Positions 12,216 through 24,600 of a DNA stretch of 64,000 nucleotides are shown piece after piece (positions within the stretch are counted from its first letter, which is position 1; each line of letters opens with the position of its first letter). The translations under genes and the position numbers were made by a program. The notes under the pieces are model-generated. The model saw only the letters and a list, made by a program, of their open reading frames with translations. It was not told where the DNA came from and did no database searches. Source of the stretch: Aldrovandia affinis. Lineage: Eukaryota; Chordata; Actinopteri; Notacanthiformes; Halosauridae. The stretch spans positions 4,659,501 to 4,723,500 of the forward strand of contig JAINUG010000011.1 in assembly GCA_029706075.1 (NCBI GenBank), in the 5' to 3' direction.

Positions 12216-13835
12216 GTAACTCCAGTCTCCAACCCTGTTGAAAAACAAAGCAAGTTATTCACAACTGACAAGACATTACATTTTTTCACAGTTATTTAGC
12301 AGAACAATAGCTCACTTGCATCTGCAGTTAACCTTTACGTGTCATATTGAAATTGATTTCATTCAGAGTGTGTGTTCCTTGGCAGTTGTTTTCTCAATAG
12401 GGGCCATGGACTACTTCCTGTTTGTGGCCTTGCTAATAACACTGCAATTAAAGCAGAGGATGTGCTAACACTGTAACAAGGTCCAACCAGGCCGGCGGAT
12501 ATAACCCCTGTCGTAAACACAGAAAGCCAGCTGGGACTCCAGGCCCTGGGTCCTGAAGGGGCTTTAAATACACAAACCAAGTGAACGCGTCTGTCCCCTC
12601 GCTCTAGGTCGCTCCACTGACAGTAAAGGGCCTTTTCGTGCCCTCTGGGGTTTCCGTGGTCGTAACAGGGTGCTTTTAAGACTGCATGGAGCGGTTAAAA
12701 CAACTTCTTGACCCAAACCCCATATCATCTAATATCCCCCCAACACTCATACACTAAACAACATCTGTCGCCGCACTGCTGAACAAAGAGGAGCACACTG
12801 GAAAGGGAAATAATTGGTGGGCAGAGGTGAAGATGCCTCCAGAAATATCCAGTAGTGAAGGTAGGGAGAGGGGAAAGTGAGAGGAAATATACGTAGGCAT
12901 GTAAAGGATGAGGCCTTTTTAAGCTTTATTATTTAAATTGGAAAAGAGAGAAATGAACCCCCTTGCCACTAACACCCAAATTACTTTATAGACTCAAGAG
13001 TGAGATTTCCTTCAAATCTCACTCTGGGCACAATGACTGGTGCCGTCTGGACTGTGCTCCTTAAAATCTAAAACATAGGGGGACTAAGAATGCTTAGCTC
13101 AGCCTGGTTGCAGTCAATAACAAGAAGAAGGGAGCAGAAGGGAGACAGGTGAGCAGCAGCACTGTGGAAAGATGTACAATAACCCCATTTTACTAGAGAG
13201 GAAGGAAGGCCTCACAGCGCTTCTATGCAGCTAATAACATTCTGCTGCTGCCGTGCTCTACACTCAGTCACATGATTAGAGCACCAGCTGGACCATGGGT
13301 CTGGTTTTGGTCATGCGGTGGTGGGGGGGTTACCAGGGACACAAAGGTGAGGCCCTGCAGTCTGTGGGGAGGATGATTTGCGGAAACGGAGCACTTTGTT
13401 TCAAACCGCACTGTATAAGGTTACAGCTTGTTCCTCTGTGAAAACCTTTAAACAGATTTTTATTTCATATTGTATGACTGGGGAGTCAGCATTGAGTCAG
13501 TAATAAATTCCAAGTCCTTCGGTCCTAAGTCCAGTCCTCTAGAGGTGCAGTAGACACAAAGAAGAGGACACACGTTCTCTGTGATGTCCACTGACAGAGA
13601 CACAGAGATGAGGCAGCCATTACTGGGATTAGAATCAAATGGGGTTTGATTTGGTTGGAGCTGTCACTAAATTCAGACAAAGTAAGGTCCTTCCCAACTG
13701 AATGACATTTCAGCCAGAAGAGTAGAGTCTAGTCTTTGCTGACGTTATGCTGGAATCACAGTTTATCAAAAGTCTAAGGGCCTATGAAGTAAAGTAACTC
13801 TTAGCAGGGGCCTGCCATCTACAGATACTTTTGCA
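12216..13835. other. No gene recognised
   Basis: Mixed composition with purine-rich stretches between 12.8 and 13.2 kb. I see no convincing exon, repeat end or RNA gene. Confidence 0.45.
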
Positions 13836-14086
13836 AGTCCAGTCTTGCTGCTAGTGAATACAAGAGGGCTCCAAATGCTGAATGGTTTGATGAGCATGAA
13901 AATGATGTGAAACACCAAATGATAGAATTTCTTGTGGAAGAATGGTGTTGCAACCCTCCAATAGAGTTCCAGACACTTGTATAATCTATTCCAAGGTTCA
14001 TTGAAGCTGTTCTGGTGGCTCGTGGTGGCCCAACTCCCTATTAAGGCAGTTTATGTTGGTGTTTCCTTTATTTAGTCAGCTACCTG
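13836..14086 (+). mobile_element. Tc1-like element (CAGGTAACTGCC family), 3' fragment
   Basis: The plus strand reads EWFDEHENDVKHQMIEFLVE then EWCCNPPIEFQTLV and FIEAVLVARGGPTPY, the C-terminal pattern of Tc1-type DDE transposases. GGTGTTTCCTTTATTTAGTC and a CCTG|TA end are the right terminal repeat. The left end is missing. One in-frame stop follows QTLV. Confidence 0.78.
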
Positions 14087-14802
14087 TATATACATATTCA
14101 ATTTCTTTGTATACAATAGCAACACTATGTTTTGTTTATGAAAACAAATACATAAAATATAATATTACAATGTTGGTGACCGTTTTAACCTGATAATCAA
14201 CCTGGGCTCCTACAAATATCAATGATTATGTTTTCTCATGCTTCCTTTCTCTGGTTTAAGAGCTTCAGGATGGTGATTACTTTGATATGCTGTAAGTTGT
14301 ACATTTTGCTTATTAGTTAAATTGGTATTGAGTCATAAACATTGGTAATATGATCTTATACATGTGTACTCGTCATCGTAACATTAAACAGCAGTGTCTG
14401 AGATTTTTAACAGGAACAGAATGGTTTTGATCAATGGCAGATGTTTTGGCACTGATAACTTTGTTTATAGTCCTCCTGTTTGGGTTGGAGAAACAGGAGG
14501 ACTGTTTTTGTCACATTTACACCACCTCTGTGTATAACTTGGCCCAGGCCAGGACAGGACATTTTCAATGTGGTTCCACATTCGATTTCCATTCCATGTA
14601 GCCAAAGTGGGGCAGGCTAGAAACAGCTGTTTTGATGGTGACTTTGTGGGATAAGGAATCAGGATATTTCTTCCTGTAAATGAACAGTACAGCAAAGAAA
14701 GGCCTTTACCTTTTCTATCACTGGGTGAATGTGAGAACCTCTGTATAACAGTGGAAACAGTACAGTAATCCCTAATATGTCGCCCATTACAGATCTGACA
14801 TA

Positions 14803-15244
14803 CAGGTAGTGCAAAAAAAAAGGAAACACAACAGTGTTCTAACAGTGAAGGGTTCTGGCAGTTGTGTAAAGGTGTGGGGCACATTTTCATGGCATTGTTT
14901 GGGTGCATTCATACCCTTAGAAGGCAAGGTCGATGTCAGTGGTTATTAATGGTACTGAGTGATCGTCTTCACCCCATGTTAATGCATTTCTTTCCTGCGT
15001 AGAGGGGTGTCTTTCAAGATGACAATGCCCCCGTACACAGAGCATGAGCAATGGTTTTGGGAGCGTGACACTTATGTTATCCATATGTCATGGCCTTCTC
15101 AGTCACCAGATCGGAAACTTATTGAGCACTTATAGGATATTCTGGAACAACCAGAGACAGCATTCTCCAGTTCCATCAACTAAGTGTGGTGGCCAAACAC
15201 TTCTGACTTTATAGTGGTGTTTAAAAATTTTTGTTCACTATCTG
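14803..15244 (+). mobile_element. Tc1-like element, 442-bp deleted copy with both ends
   Basis: The left end CAGGTAGTGCAAAAAAAAAG and the diverged right end (reverse complement CAGATAGTGAACAAAAATTT) face each other and are bounded by TA. Inside, CAAGATGACAATGCCCCCGT encodes QDDNAPVH, the second catalytic Asp region, and SVTRSE follows. Stops interrupt the frame; the N-terminal half is absent. Confidence 0.75.
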
Positions 15245-16020
15245 TACATACAAATGCAAAATTACTTTCACAAATATTACTCAGTAGGTCAAGCCACACT
15301 TGACCTTTGAAGGGGGGTCCGGATCTCGTCCGCTAGAGTTTCCTACTCCTCCATTATTCACTGCTCTCTCTTTCTCTCACACTCTCCCCTCTGTCGATTC
15401 CAGCACGTCAAACAGACCAACCCAATTAGTGGCTGACATCGCCCTGCCCTCCATGCTCTGAGAGTGAATCCTGACCAAAAGGAGTCAGCAGCCCCAATCA
15501 ACATCTGCCCCCTCCCCACTGACCCCTCCCCTGATAAATATTGATGGGAGCGGGCACAGTCCTGGGCCCAAGTCACGCCCCTCCCCCCCGTGATCTTTGA
15601 AGCTGACCTGGGATCAGTGTACAGGGTAAGGAGTGACTCTGTCGCCTGTCTAATGGGAGGAGATAACCGGCACCCAGCGGCTTATTAGCAACATTCCTTA
15701 CTCTTGTTTTTTTCTCTAGCTCCTGCAGTCACATTGGAGCAGGGGGATGGGGTGAAGGTGTATGTGAGACAGGAAGTAAGGCCCACACTTACACATGCCC
15801 AAACACGTGAGCACAAACACACATACACACACACAGCAGACAGAGCAGGGTAGAGGTTGGCCAGTGATAACCTCATCTTGGGCTTGCATGACAAGAGTCC
15901 CTCCTCTGGCCATGTCTGTAAGAGCGTGCACCCTGTTCCTCTCCATCAAGATAGTTTCTGAAGGCCAGAGCCAAGATCTCATTGGGTCATGATAGATTGA
16001 TTTCACATAATGCACAGATA

Positions 16021-16591
16021 CAGGTAACTGCCAAAATAAAGTAAACACCAACATGTGTCTTAATAGGCATTGGACCACCACAAGCCACCAGAACAGCTTC
16101 AATGAGCCTTAGCATAAATTCTACAAGTGTCTGGATCTCTATTGGAGGAATGCAGCACCATTCTTCCATGAGACATTCCATCATGTGGTGTTTTGTTGAT
16201 GGTGGTGGAAAACGCTGCCCCTTGTGCCGCTCCAGAATTTCCCATAAGTGCCAAATTGGGTTGAGATCTGGTGACTGAGATAGCCATGCCATATGGTTTG
16301 TATAGTTTTCAGGCTCATCAAACCATTCAGTGACCACTTGTGCCCTGTGGATGGAGGCATTGCCATCCTGGAAGAGACCACTCCTATCAATACAGAAATC
16401 CTTCACCATAGAATGAAGGTGATCACTTGAACTGAATAATGGCTTTATTGTGTATTTGTATTAGCGTGTACCTTGCCCTCTAAGGGGTTGTGTGGACCTA
16501 AACCATGCCAGGAAAATGCATGCTACACCATTACAGAGCAACCAGAACCCTTCATTCACTCAAGTGCTTCCTTTAGTTTGGCAGTTATCTG
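16021..16591 (-). mobile_element. Tc1-like element, 571-bp deleted copy with both ends
   Basis: CAGGTAACTGCCAAAATAAA at the left and its inverted counterpart (GTTTGGCAGTTATCTG) at the right are flanked by TA. On the minus strand an open stretch reads FQDGNASIHRAQVVTEWFDE, then SQSPDLNPIWHLWEILERH and RLIEAVLVACGGP. This is the C-terminal third of a Tc1-type transposase, with Gly in place of the usual Asp-Asn after QD. The DNA-binding and first catalytic regions are deleted, so it is non-autonomous. Confidence 0.85.
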
Positions 16592-16624
16592 TATATAAAC
16601 TGTATATATACTGTATGTTTGATA

Positions 16625-16648
16625 TGTGTGTGTGTGTGTGTGTGTGTG
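16625..16648. repeat. (TG)n microsatellite
   Basis: About twelve TG units directly to the right of the Tc1-like element. Confidence 0.9.
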
Positions 16649-18354
16649 GGCAAACATACATTTGCTTAGTGATTTACACACATTACATTTTATGGCAATT
16701 GCCTGTATGCCCATATTAGGACAATTTCACAGTGATTATTCTTTATGGAATAATTATTTGTAAAAATGAATAAAACTTATTAAGCAATTGTCAAATTATT
16801 ATGAATCACATAAAGGTTGGCATTTTAACCTATGATATGTTATCAGTTGAAGTTATATAGAAATTATTAGCCTGATTTGATGGTTTCCTGTAAAGAGAAA
16901 AAGGCTGTAGGTGGTTTGGAACACCGCCCATGCACACCCTCACTTCCCATACCTGTCAGCTATGCGGCCCTGACAGAGTAGTTTAGAACAGAAGCCCTGA
17001 ACACCCGGGAGTAGTGCCTTGGTGTGTGACTGATGGCTTCCCTGAGGCCTTCGGGAACTCCCAAGCATGTCAGATATTGCATTTGGATCGAGGCTATAAC
17101 AAGGTTTTATGGCACATAGAACTGGGATTCAGGTACAGGGCTCATGATGTGGAATAGAGGAGGAAAAGACAGAACACAACATTAATTATTTGTCCAGATA
17201 GATTGTTCCTCTGCTATTAAAAGGAAATACTCAAACAACTACTCTCATGTGTAAATAGTGTGTGATTCATGACACATGTTGGCAAGAAACATGTTGGCAA
17301 GATCCAGAAAATTTAAAAAGACAAGTTCTGTCACAGCAGTAAATGCCGGCGATATAAACAGAAGCAGTTTAACGTAATATAGTGTATTAATGCAATATAA
17401 TGTAATTGTATAAATTTGTTGCTTTACCTTAACGTATGTTAAATTTATGCTACATTTTTAGCAGTCTTGCAGTCAATATTAATTTGTCTTGCATGGGGGT
17501 TTCATCCCAAGGGTGTTGTTATAAACAAGTCAAAAGGAAGATGAGATAGATGAGAACGGGGTACGCATGCCTGTGATCCCTGCTGGCACCACTTACTGCA
17601 GCCAGAGCTTGGTTAAAAAATAAGACAAATAAGAAATGAACAAGTGTAGCCCAAACCACACACAGGATTACAGATTACTCAACTTTCTAGTTTATTGCTC
17701 TGGATAAACAATGGTAACTGGCTTCCAGTGGTTTGGAATCAGACACATTACTAATCTGTTTTTAATACGTGAGCAGACAAAAGTAAAATGTGAAAAAAAA
17801 GTGGCTTAATTAAATTATGTAGCTTTATGGTGTAGTAACTTTTTCATTTGAATTCCTGGTGAGCGAATGACAGACTGAGTTTCCATATCTGAGTTAAGCC
17901 AGTCATCTAAAATATAAGACGGTCTCTAACAGAGCACTATATACCATACTGTATATGATCAATTTCATTTACACATCAATGTACATACACTGTCTGTATG
18001 TATGGGAGTAATTAAACTTCACCCAGTGATATGCAGTTCTCAGTAATATCTTCTGATTTGATGAAGTCTACAACTACAAAAACAAGTTTTGATCATTTTT
18101 TATTTATTTGGAGGGGAACATTTTCCTGAGTACAAGCTAGATATAGCATCAGATGAATTAGCAGATTTACAAAAGAATGCTCCTTGGTTACATAGGAATG
18201 GCTAAGACGCACAGCCAAAGTAATGAGATGGAAAGAAAACACACAGCAAATCACATGGATACAATTTTCGTTTAAGTGTTCAGTGAAGTTATCTTCTCTT
18301 TCAAATAATAGCGATGGCTATAAAGATGTCCTTGCTGCAGGTTAAATAATTCCA
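16649..18354. other. No gene or repeat recognised
   Basis: AT-rich sequence. A short direct repeat (ACATGTTGGCAAGA twice) lies near 17273-17302. Confidence 0.5.
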
Positions 18355-18482
18355 TTCGCTCCCCAATGCTTAGGTTGTGGGTTCAATTCCCATTGGGACC
18401 ATATATACTGAGAAATGTATGCATTCAATACTGTAAGTCGCTCTGGATAAAAGCGTCTGCTAAATGGCATACTGTATGCTGT
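18355..18482 (+). repeat. tRNA-derived SINE (family B), 5'-truncated
   Basis: GCTTAGGTTGTGGGTTCAAT with B-box GGTTCAATTCC, then CTGTAAGTCGCTCTGGATAA and AAGCGTCTGCTAAATGGC. It matches the 37.9-kb copy closely but lacks the A-box end. Confidence 0.82.
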
Positions 18483-19368
18483 ATCAGAATTTACAGTTCA
18501 CAACCACCTTTCCACCTACATGCTTTTACGAGTAACATTTTGATCAGATATGTGCCCTGCTCTGGTCATTTGGATGATAGAGTTTCTCCCAGATGACTTA
18601 AAACAAAGGAAATATCCTGAAAATTTATTTGGGAGTAAGATGGAGAGGAGAAAACATATAAGTCAGATTTGAACAAACAAGGCTGTTAAGTCATTAGCAG
18701 TATCAACCAATTGTGCCCAAATTATGGTTTAACAGTTTTTCTTTTCTCTAAAAATGACATTCTTTAGAGCCCACTGCAACAAAGCTGCAAACCAGGCAGC
18801 CAGCACATTTTGTCACTGCAATACACATTAAACAGACAACTATAAAACTTTATATCAACAGCAAAAATACAGAATATATCAAAAACCATAAAACAGGCGG
18901 TATGAGTCCCAGTATTTGTGACCAATGCTACGTACACATGGTTAAGCGAAGATGACTGGGAAATATTTTTTGGTTTGGCAGTGACTATTGGGTTTTTAGT
19001 TGAGCAATCATGTACTAACGCCTTTATTGTAAAACATATTGCAACCCCCCTGTCCTCTTCTTGTTATTTTTTGACACAGGGTTGAGGAACAATGAGGGAG
19101 AATAGTGTAGAATGATCAAACTTCCCATAATGCAATTCATTATTTGGCTGTCAGCTTAGGCACTCACCTGTAATTAATAAAAAGGCCAGGTCTGTGAACA
19201 TTCCTTTTCCTGTTTTTAAAGTATTAGACAGTTAGCATACACACACATATATATCAGTGGCGGGCCGTGCATTTCACACCTAGGCCTTCAGTAGTGCTCC
19301 GTCTGAATCAATCCACCCCTCAATAACTATTTTATGGCTATAAAAGCCATCTTATTGTTATGTTTTGA

Positions 19369-19860
19369 GTGTCTGTTCGGTTTGTTTTTGCACTTTGTTT
19401 ATTTATCTTTGTTTCATTCTCGTTCTGTCATGCACTTCGGGAAATTCTATGTTTCGGTTTTTCCGTCTTCGTTTCTAATCTCGTTTTACTTCCTTCTTAC
19501 TTTCTAATTACACTTTGTATATATTAGTTAGATGTATATAGTACTAACCAACTAATCTACTAACATTAGGGATTTAGATTAAGTTACTAACACTAATAAT
19601 CACTAATTATCTCACGCTTCTAACTATCGCTGTCATTCTATCTCTGTACGCTTCTCACGTTCCGCTTTATTCGCACGCAGATTTCTTTATGCGTTCCTCC
19701 TCCTCCCTAAAAAAACCGAAACATAGAATTTCCCGAAGTGCATGACAAGACAAGGAGAGGAACTCGAACAGGAACAATGACAGACGTGGAACAGAACGAG
19801 AATGAAACATGACTGAAGAAAGATAAATAAACAAAGTGCAAAAACAAACCGAACAGACAC
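19369..19860. repeat. Inverted repeat 1 inside the hAT element
   Basis: The left arm (19369-19462) contains CATGCACTTCGGGAAATTCT. The right arm (19709-19860) carries its reverse complement AGAATTTCCCGAAGTGCATG. The right arm holds about 60 extra bases in its middle. The spacer of about 245 bp is AT-rich. Confidence 0.9.
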
Positions 19861-20224
19861 CCGTTGCCGTTGCATCGAAGATAGATAACTCGTGTATCCA
19901 GAATAAATGCCTTTACTGAAGAAACAAACCCGGGGTGCACATAAAAAAATCATCAATAATAACCTCATAAAATTGCAATATTATTTTAAAAAAATAGCAA
20001 CATTTTCACCAAAAATCCTTATTATTTGTACACAAAATCCATCCCCCTTTCTTTCCTCAAAAAGAGTTCAATTACTCTGTCGTACAGATTATCCGTGTGT
20101 TTCAGTTCCATCAAGAAGTCCTTTTCTATCGCCATCGAAGCTAATGCTGAAAGTCGAGCCTGCCCTTTCGTATTTCTGGCATAAGTTTTAATTCGCTTTA
20201 GGGCTGAAAATGTCCGCTCAAATG

Positions 20225-20745
20225 TCTGAATCACAGACTGATGTTAATTATATTTTGTCCATGAATACTTATTAAATAATTCCAAATGGTCTTCCACTTC
20301 CTTTCATAGCTTTTCCCCTGATTGCGCTGCTTCCAGACGTGTATTTTCATATTAAAGCATTTAACCAATCACATTACATCATAGTCAGACACTCTCTGAC
20401 TATCCAACCAAAGGGTGTGAATACGCTGACGTTACCTAGGCCTTCTAGAAGGCCTTCGTGTCCCCAACTCAAAATCTGATTGGTTGAAGCAACAGTTTGA
20501 TCAACACTTATTTTATGCTACAGGGCCTGCAGAACTGATTGTGAAGGCCTCCAGGCAGATTTCTTTGACCCTGGCAACAAATGATGGCTGAAATGTGATT
20601 GGTTAAATGCTTTAATATGAAAATACACGTCTGGAAGCAGCGCAACCAGAAAAGCTATGAAAGGAAGCGGACAGACCATTTGGAATTATTTAATAAGTAT
20701 TCATGGAAAAAATATAATTAACATCAGTCTGTGATTCAGATATTT
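20225..20745. repeat. Inverted repeat 2 inside the hAT element
   Basis: Arms of about 150 bp match as reverse complements, for example CCAGACGTGTATTTTCATAT (left) and ATATGAAAATACACGTCTGG (right). A short palindrome AGGCCTTCTAGAAGGCCT lies between them. The left arm abuts the 5' edge of the transposase exon. Confidence 0.9.
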
Positions 20746-20801
20746 TTTAGGCCAGCAGAGAAGGCCTTGCAGGCCCTGACGGCCCACCACTGATATATAT
20801 A

Positions 20802-20994
20802 CAGTGCCCCTTTAAAGTCTAAAGTTTTTAATTTTTAATTAATGTTCAGAAATTTTGAGAATTATTTTTTAATTTGGAAGTTGTAGGGTAAAATGTGGAA
20901 ATAAAGGTGGAAAGAACTTACAGTAATTTAATATGTTTTAATTTCAGGCTGTAAAGCAACAAAGGTGATGGGGTGTAGACTTTAAAGGGGCACT

Positions 20995-20995
<1 letters not shown>
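20802..20995. mobile_element. Tc1-like MITE, about 194 bp
   Basis: CAGTGCCCCTTTAAAGTCTA at the left faces TAGACTTTAAAGGGGCACTA at the right, and TA is at both borders. The interior matches the arms of the Tc1-like piece that follows (21.06-21.69 kb). Its left TA overlaps the target duplication of the hAT element next door. Confidence 0.75.
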
Positions 20996-21034
<39 letters not shown>

Positions 21035-21055
21035 ATATACAGTATATATATCAAC
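20996..21055. repeat. (TA)n microsatellite
   Basis: ATATAT run with CATATACAG interruptions between the two Tc1-like pieces. Confidence 0.9.
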
Positions 21056-21061
21056 ACATAT

Positions 21062-21692
21062 ATATTAAATTAAAACATATTAAATCTGACTTTTCCCATC
21101 TTTATTAACACCTAGCCTACAACTTCCAAGTGAAAAAAAACCTCTCAAAAAATTCTCAAGCCAAAAAGTGTTGTGGTCAGATGAAACTAAGATATACATT
21201 TTGGGCCTAAATCCAAAATGTTACATTTGGAGAAAAAACAATGTAGCACATCACCCAAAGACCACCATCCCTACGGTAAACTCCCTCACCTTTCAGCATG
21301 ACAATGACCCAAAGCACATAGCTAAAGCAACAGTGGAATGGCAAAAAAACTAAAAGGTGAATGTCCTTGAGTGGCTTAGTCAGAGTCCTGACCTAAATAC
21401 TATTGAAAACACAGTCCATCGATGGCCCCCATGTAATCTGACTGAGCAGGGTGTAGACAATCCAAGCAGGTTATCAATCCAAGTTATTCTAGTTTTGTAT
21501 TTTTAATTAATGTTCAGACATTTTGAGAATGTATTTTAGTTAGGTTGGTTGTAGGTAGTTGTTGTAGTTGTAATTGTAGGTTACAATGTGTAAATAAAGG
21601 TGGAAAAAAGTCAGATTTAATGTTTAATTTCAGGCTGTAAAGCAACAAAAGGTCAAATCTTTGAGACGGGGTGTAGACTTTAAAGGAGCACT
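21062..21692 (+). mobile_element. Tc1-like transposon fragment with transposase remnant
   Basis: The plus strand reads [20 protein letters not shown] and AHHPKTTIPTVN, then FQHDNDPKHIAKATVEWQKN and EWLSQSPDLNTIE. These contain the first (WSDETK) and second (HDNDPKH) catalytic Asp regions of a Tc1 transposase. A deletion separates them, and a stop precedes the EWLSQSPDLN block. The right end GGTGTAGACTTTAAAGGAGC matches the MITE at 20.8 kb. The left end is incomplete. Confidence 0.82.
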
Positions 21693-24600
21693 GCAAATCA
21701 TTATATTCTTCAAGGCTATCTTAGTGATCTAAAAAGGAAATGCAGAATTTGAGCTGGTAAATAACATGTGACCTGTGGGTTACTGTAAATACTCTTCTGT
21801 AAGAAAATAAGGATCAGTGTCTACTGGAATATCTCTTAACAAAGTTAGAAAGGAATAATAAAGGCTGATATACACAGAGAGCTTGAGTAACTCCATTACC
21901 ACAGGCTTGTAACTGTAACACTTTTTATTTAGCTTTTCGTGGCCCAGAGACAGCAATAGCACAGATAACTACTGTATATTAAAGCATTTCAGTGATCCCT
22001 CCTGGGTGAGTGCACTTTGAAGTGAAATGCATCCATCGCTGTTATGCTTCCTGTCCAGGACAGGCTCATTAGCTTCCATCCCATCCTGGCTCGATGGCTT
22101 GTGCTGATTCAGGGAGCCTTTTTTCCCCCTATAGGCGGGAGGTTCCCTCCGTGGGACAGACAAGACCAAATTCTAAATGTATAATAAATGATCCCACACC
22201 CCACCACGTCTGAAGCCATCAAGCCCAGAGGTCAGTTATCTCAGAATATTTATGGAATATTTTCTGGCGTTTTACTTTCTATAATGTATCATATCCATCC
22301 ATTGGTTCCATCGCATGACATCTCGATACAAGCAATAGGGAGAACCCAACAGAAGGAAAGAAGGAATTGACGACAAAAATTTAAATAAGGCTCATTGCTA
22401 TGACTTTGAGTTTTAGCAGTGAGAAGTAAACTATGATGAGGCATATGCATAAAGACATGTTTCATGCGCATCTTCTCTAAAGCACTCCTATAATTAGTTG
22501 ATTCTTGTTGTTTCTGCCTGTAATTCGATTCAATAACAATTTTGCAAACAGGCCCAGAGAGACACCCTTACTTCATCCCACTGCTTAGATAAAAAGCCAT
22601 GACAGATAACAATTGACCCTTAGCTTCTGTCATGATATTCAGCCCCCCTCCTATTATACTGTCTGATCTGGTTGGGCTGTTTGATTCTAGTAATCCAGTT
22701 TGTAATTACAGACATACATTTTTTAGACCAGTATTCAAGGGGCATGTGGCTCTGTAAGAGTCTCTGTTGTAACAGTTTTAAAAACCAGTTACAACATTTT
22801 TATGATTTATGACTTCTTCAATTTAGAAATGACCTGAAATTCGAAAAACTTCGATGCATGCTTTGCCTCAAAACAGTGTAGTTTATCAACAAAAAAAAAC
22901 ATTAATTGTTCTGACATGTTTACGAAGGTGAATCACAAAGACAGCTGTATCAGACAGTGATGACCCCTGCTATATCATTCAAATAACCCTCTAGTTTACC
23001 AGATTTAAGGTGGGCAATGTCTGAAACTGTACAACTTGCCTGAAACATCACAAGTTTTATGATGAAACATCACAAGTTTTATCATGCTGAATGACCTGTC
23101 AATAACTGGCTATCTTTCCCATTGTACAAAATCTGTTCAGAGTAAACAGCATCTTCAAAGGGACTGCATGGTTACAGTAGCTTATAGAGACATGCAAAGG
23201 TACTAATGCAGTGTACAGCCAATGAGGACGTTCATTATAATGACGTTCAGTAACTTACGTCCCTGAGGAAAGAACACACGGCTGGTACCAATTAAGATAA
23301 CATATGAAGCAATCACTGAGCACTCTTCCCCAGCTTGCAAAATAACATTTTTAATAGGTTTTTATTTTTCAAGCTGTGGAAAGTTGTGAAAACGTTGTGG
23401 TCATGTGATTTTGGCATTTTTCCATGGAAATAAAGTATAAGTGTGATCTGGATCTATTCACAACATAGCAGGACAGTTTTGGTTTAGGGAGTGGTTAAAA
23501 AGAATAATGTTATAAAAACATTGCTACAGCATTGTTGGTCACTACAACCTCATACAACCTTACTGCAACATTGTAAAAAAAATGCAATGATATTTTGTAG
23601 CTAGGCAGCTAAAGCTGGGTCCTTGTGTGTTGCAATTTTTGCTTTGTTCCTCCTCTTGACCTCTTCTCATGTTGGGGGATTGCCCACCTGCAACCCGCCG
23701 AGTGTTGGCCCAAGACTCAAAGCCAAATACACCTCTCTGCAATCTTAGGAATCTCAATGTTACATTGTTTTCCTACACTAAATGTGGACAAAGAGCACTC
23801 TGCGTTGGCATGGCATTTACCTTGTGAATAAGATACTGGGTCTACTCTCCGGACCTCTACAACAGCTCCACCACGCCTTCTAGCAGTACGCATGCTAAAA
23901 ATGCTTCTGTCATCAGTCCTGCTCTTGCTGCCAGCTTTCTTTTTTGCCTCTCTTCAAAAGTGAACCGAATGAACATTGTCTTTCTCAGGCCGGATTAATG
24001 GAGAGGTGAGAACCGAGAGTACAGGTATATGTTACTGACACATGCATCACTTAATCTCATTTGTGGAGGAAAAACCCCCAAATTACAGCATTTCCTCATC
24101 AGGAGTTTTATTTTCTTCCTCCACCTGATGGAAGGGAATATGGCGCAGGAGTACAACCTGTACTCTGTGGCAAACAGCCATCAGAATCAGAGATAGTTTT
24201 AGGAGTGCTAAAATGAAGGTGGCATAAAAGCTGAGTCTTGTGTAGTCTAATAATGTACAATATAGAATACTGTGGAACGGGTAGCTGTTAGCATGCTGTG
24301 CTAGAAGAGAAAGCAGAAAGGAAAGGTGAGTGCAGGAACAGGGCCTTCTGGGGTGAGGACTAGCAACAAATACACAGGGAAAGTCAAGCCTCCACAGCCT
24401 TAGTAATAGCCCTAATAACGGGAGTTTTTGGGACAAAAATGCATAGCAAAAGCCATTCATTTCCCAACTTTTCTACATCAATCTGAAGAGAAGAACAATT
24501 AAAACATTGAAAAAATGTTTTAATAAGTCAATGTTCCTTGAATTATTAGATGAAAAGCAAACTATTTTATTAAGGAGTCGGGCAATCAATGTAAAAGTAA

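Larger units (their letters stand above)
19255..20792 (-). mobile_element. hAT element with C-terminal transposase exon and internal palindromes
   Basis: The ends CAGTGGCGGGCC and (reverse complement) CAGTGGTGGGCC are flanked by an 8-bp duplication ATATATAT (19247-19254, 20793-20800). On the minus strand 20234-20022 encodes IQTFERTFSALKRIKTYARN then TKGQARLSALASMAI, the hAT C-terminal dimerisation region. The rest of the transposase is absent. Two large inverted-repeat pairs fill most of the remainder (19369-19462 with 19709-19860, and about 20225-20375 with 20590-20740). Confidence 0.87.

Noticed and set aside
14465-14908. 147-codon minus-strand frame
   Set aside because: It overlaps the left end of a Tc1-like element in the wrong orientation for its transposase.
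24083-24460. 125-codon hydrophobic minus-strand frame
   Set aside because: It looks membrane-like only because the strand is T-rich. There is no family signature or splice context.
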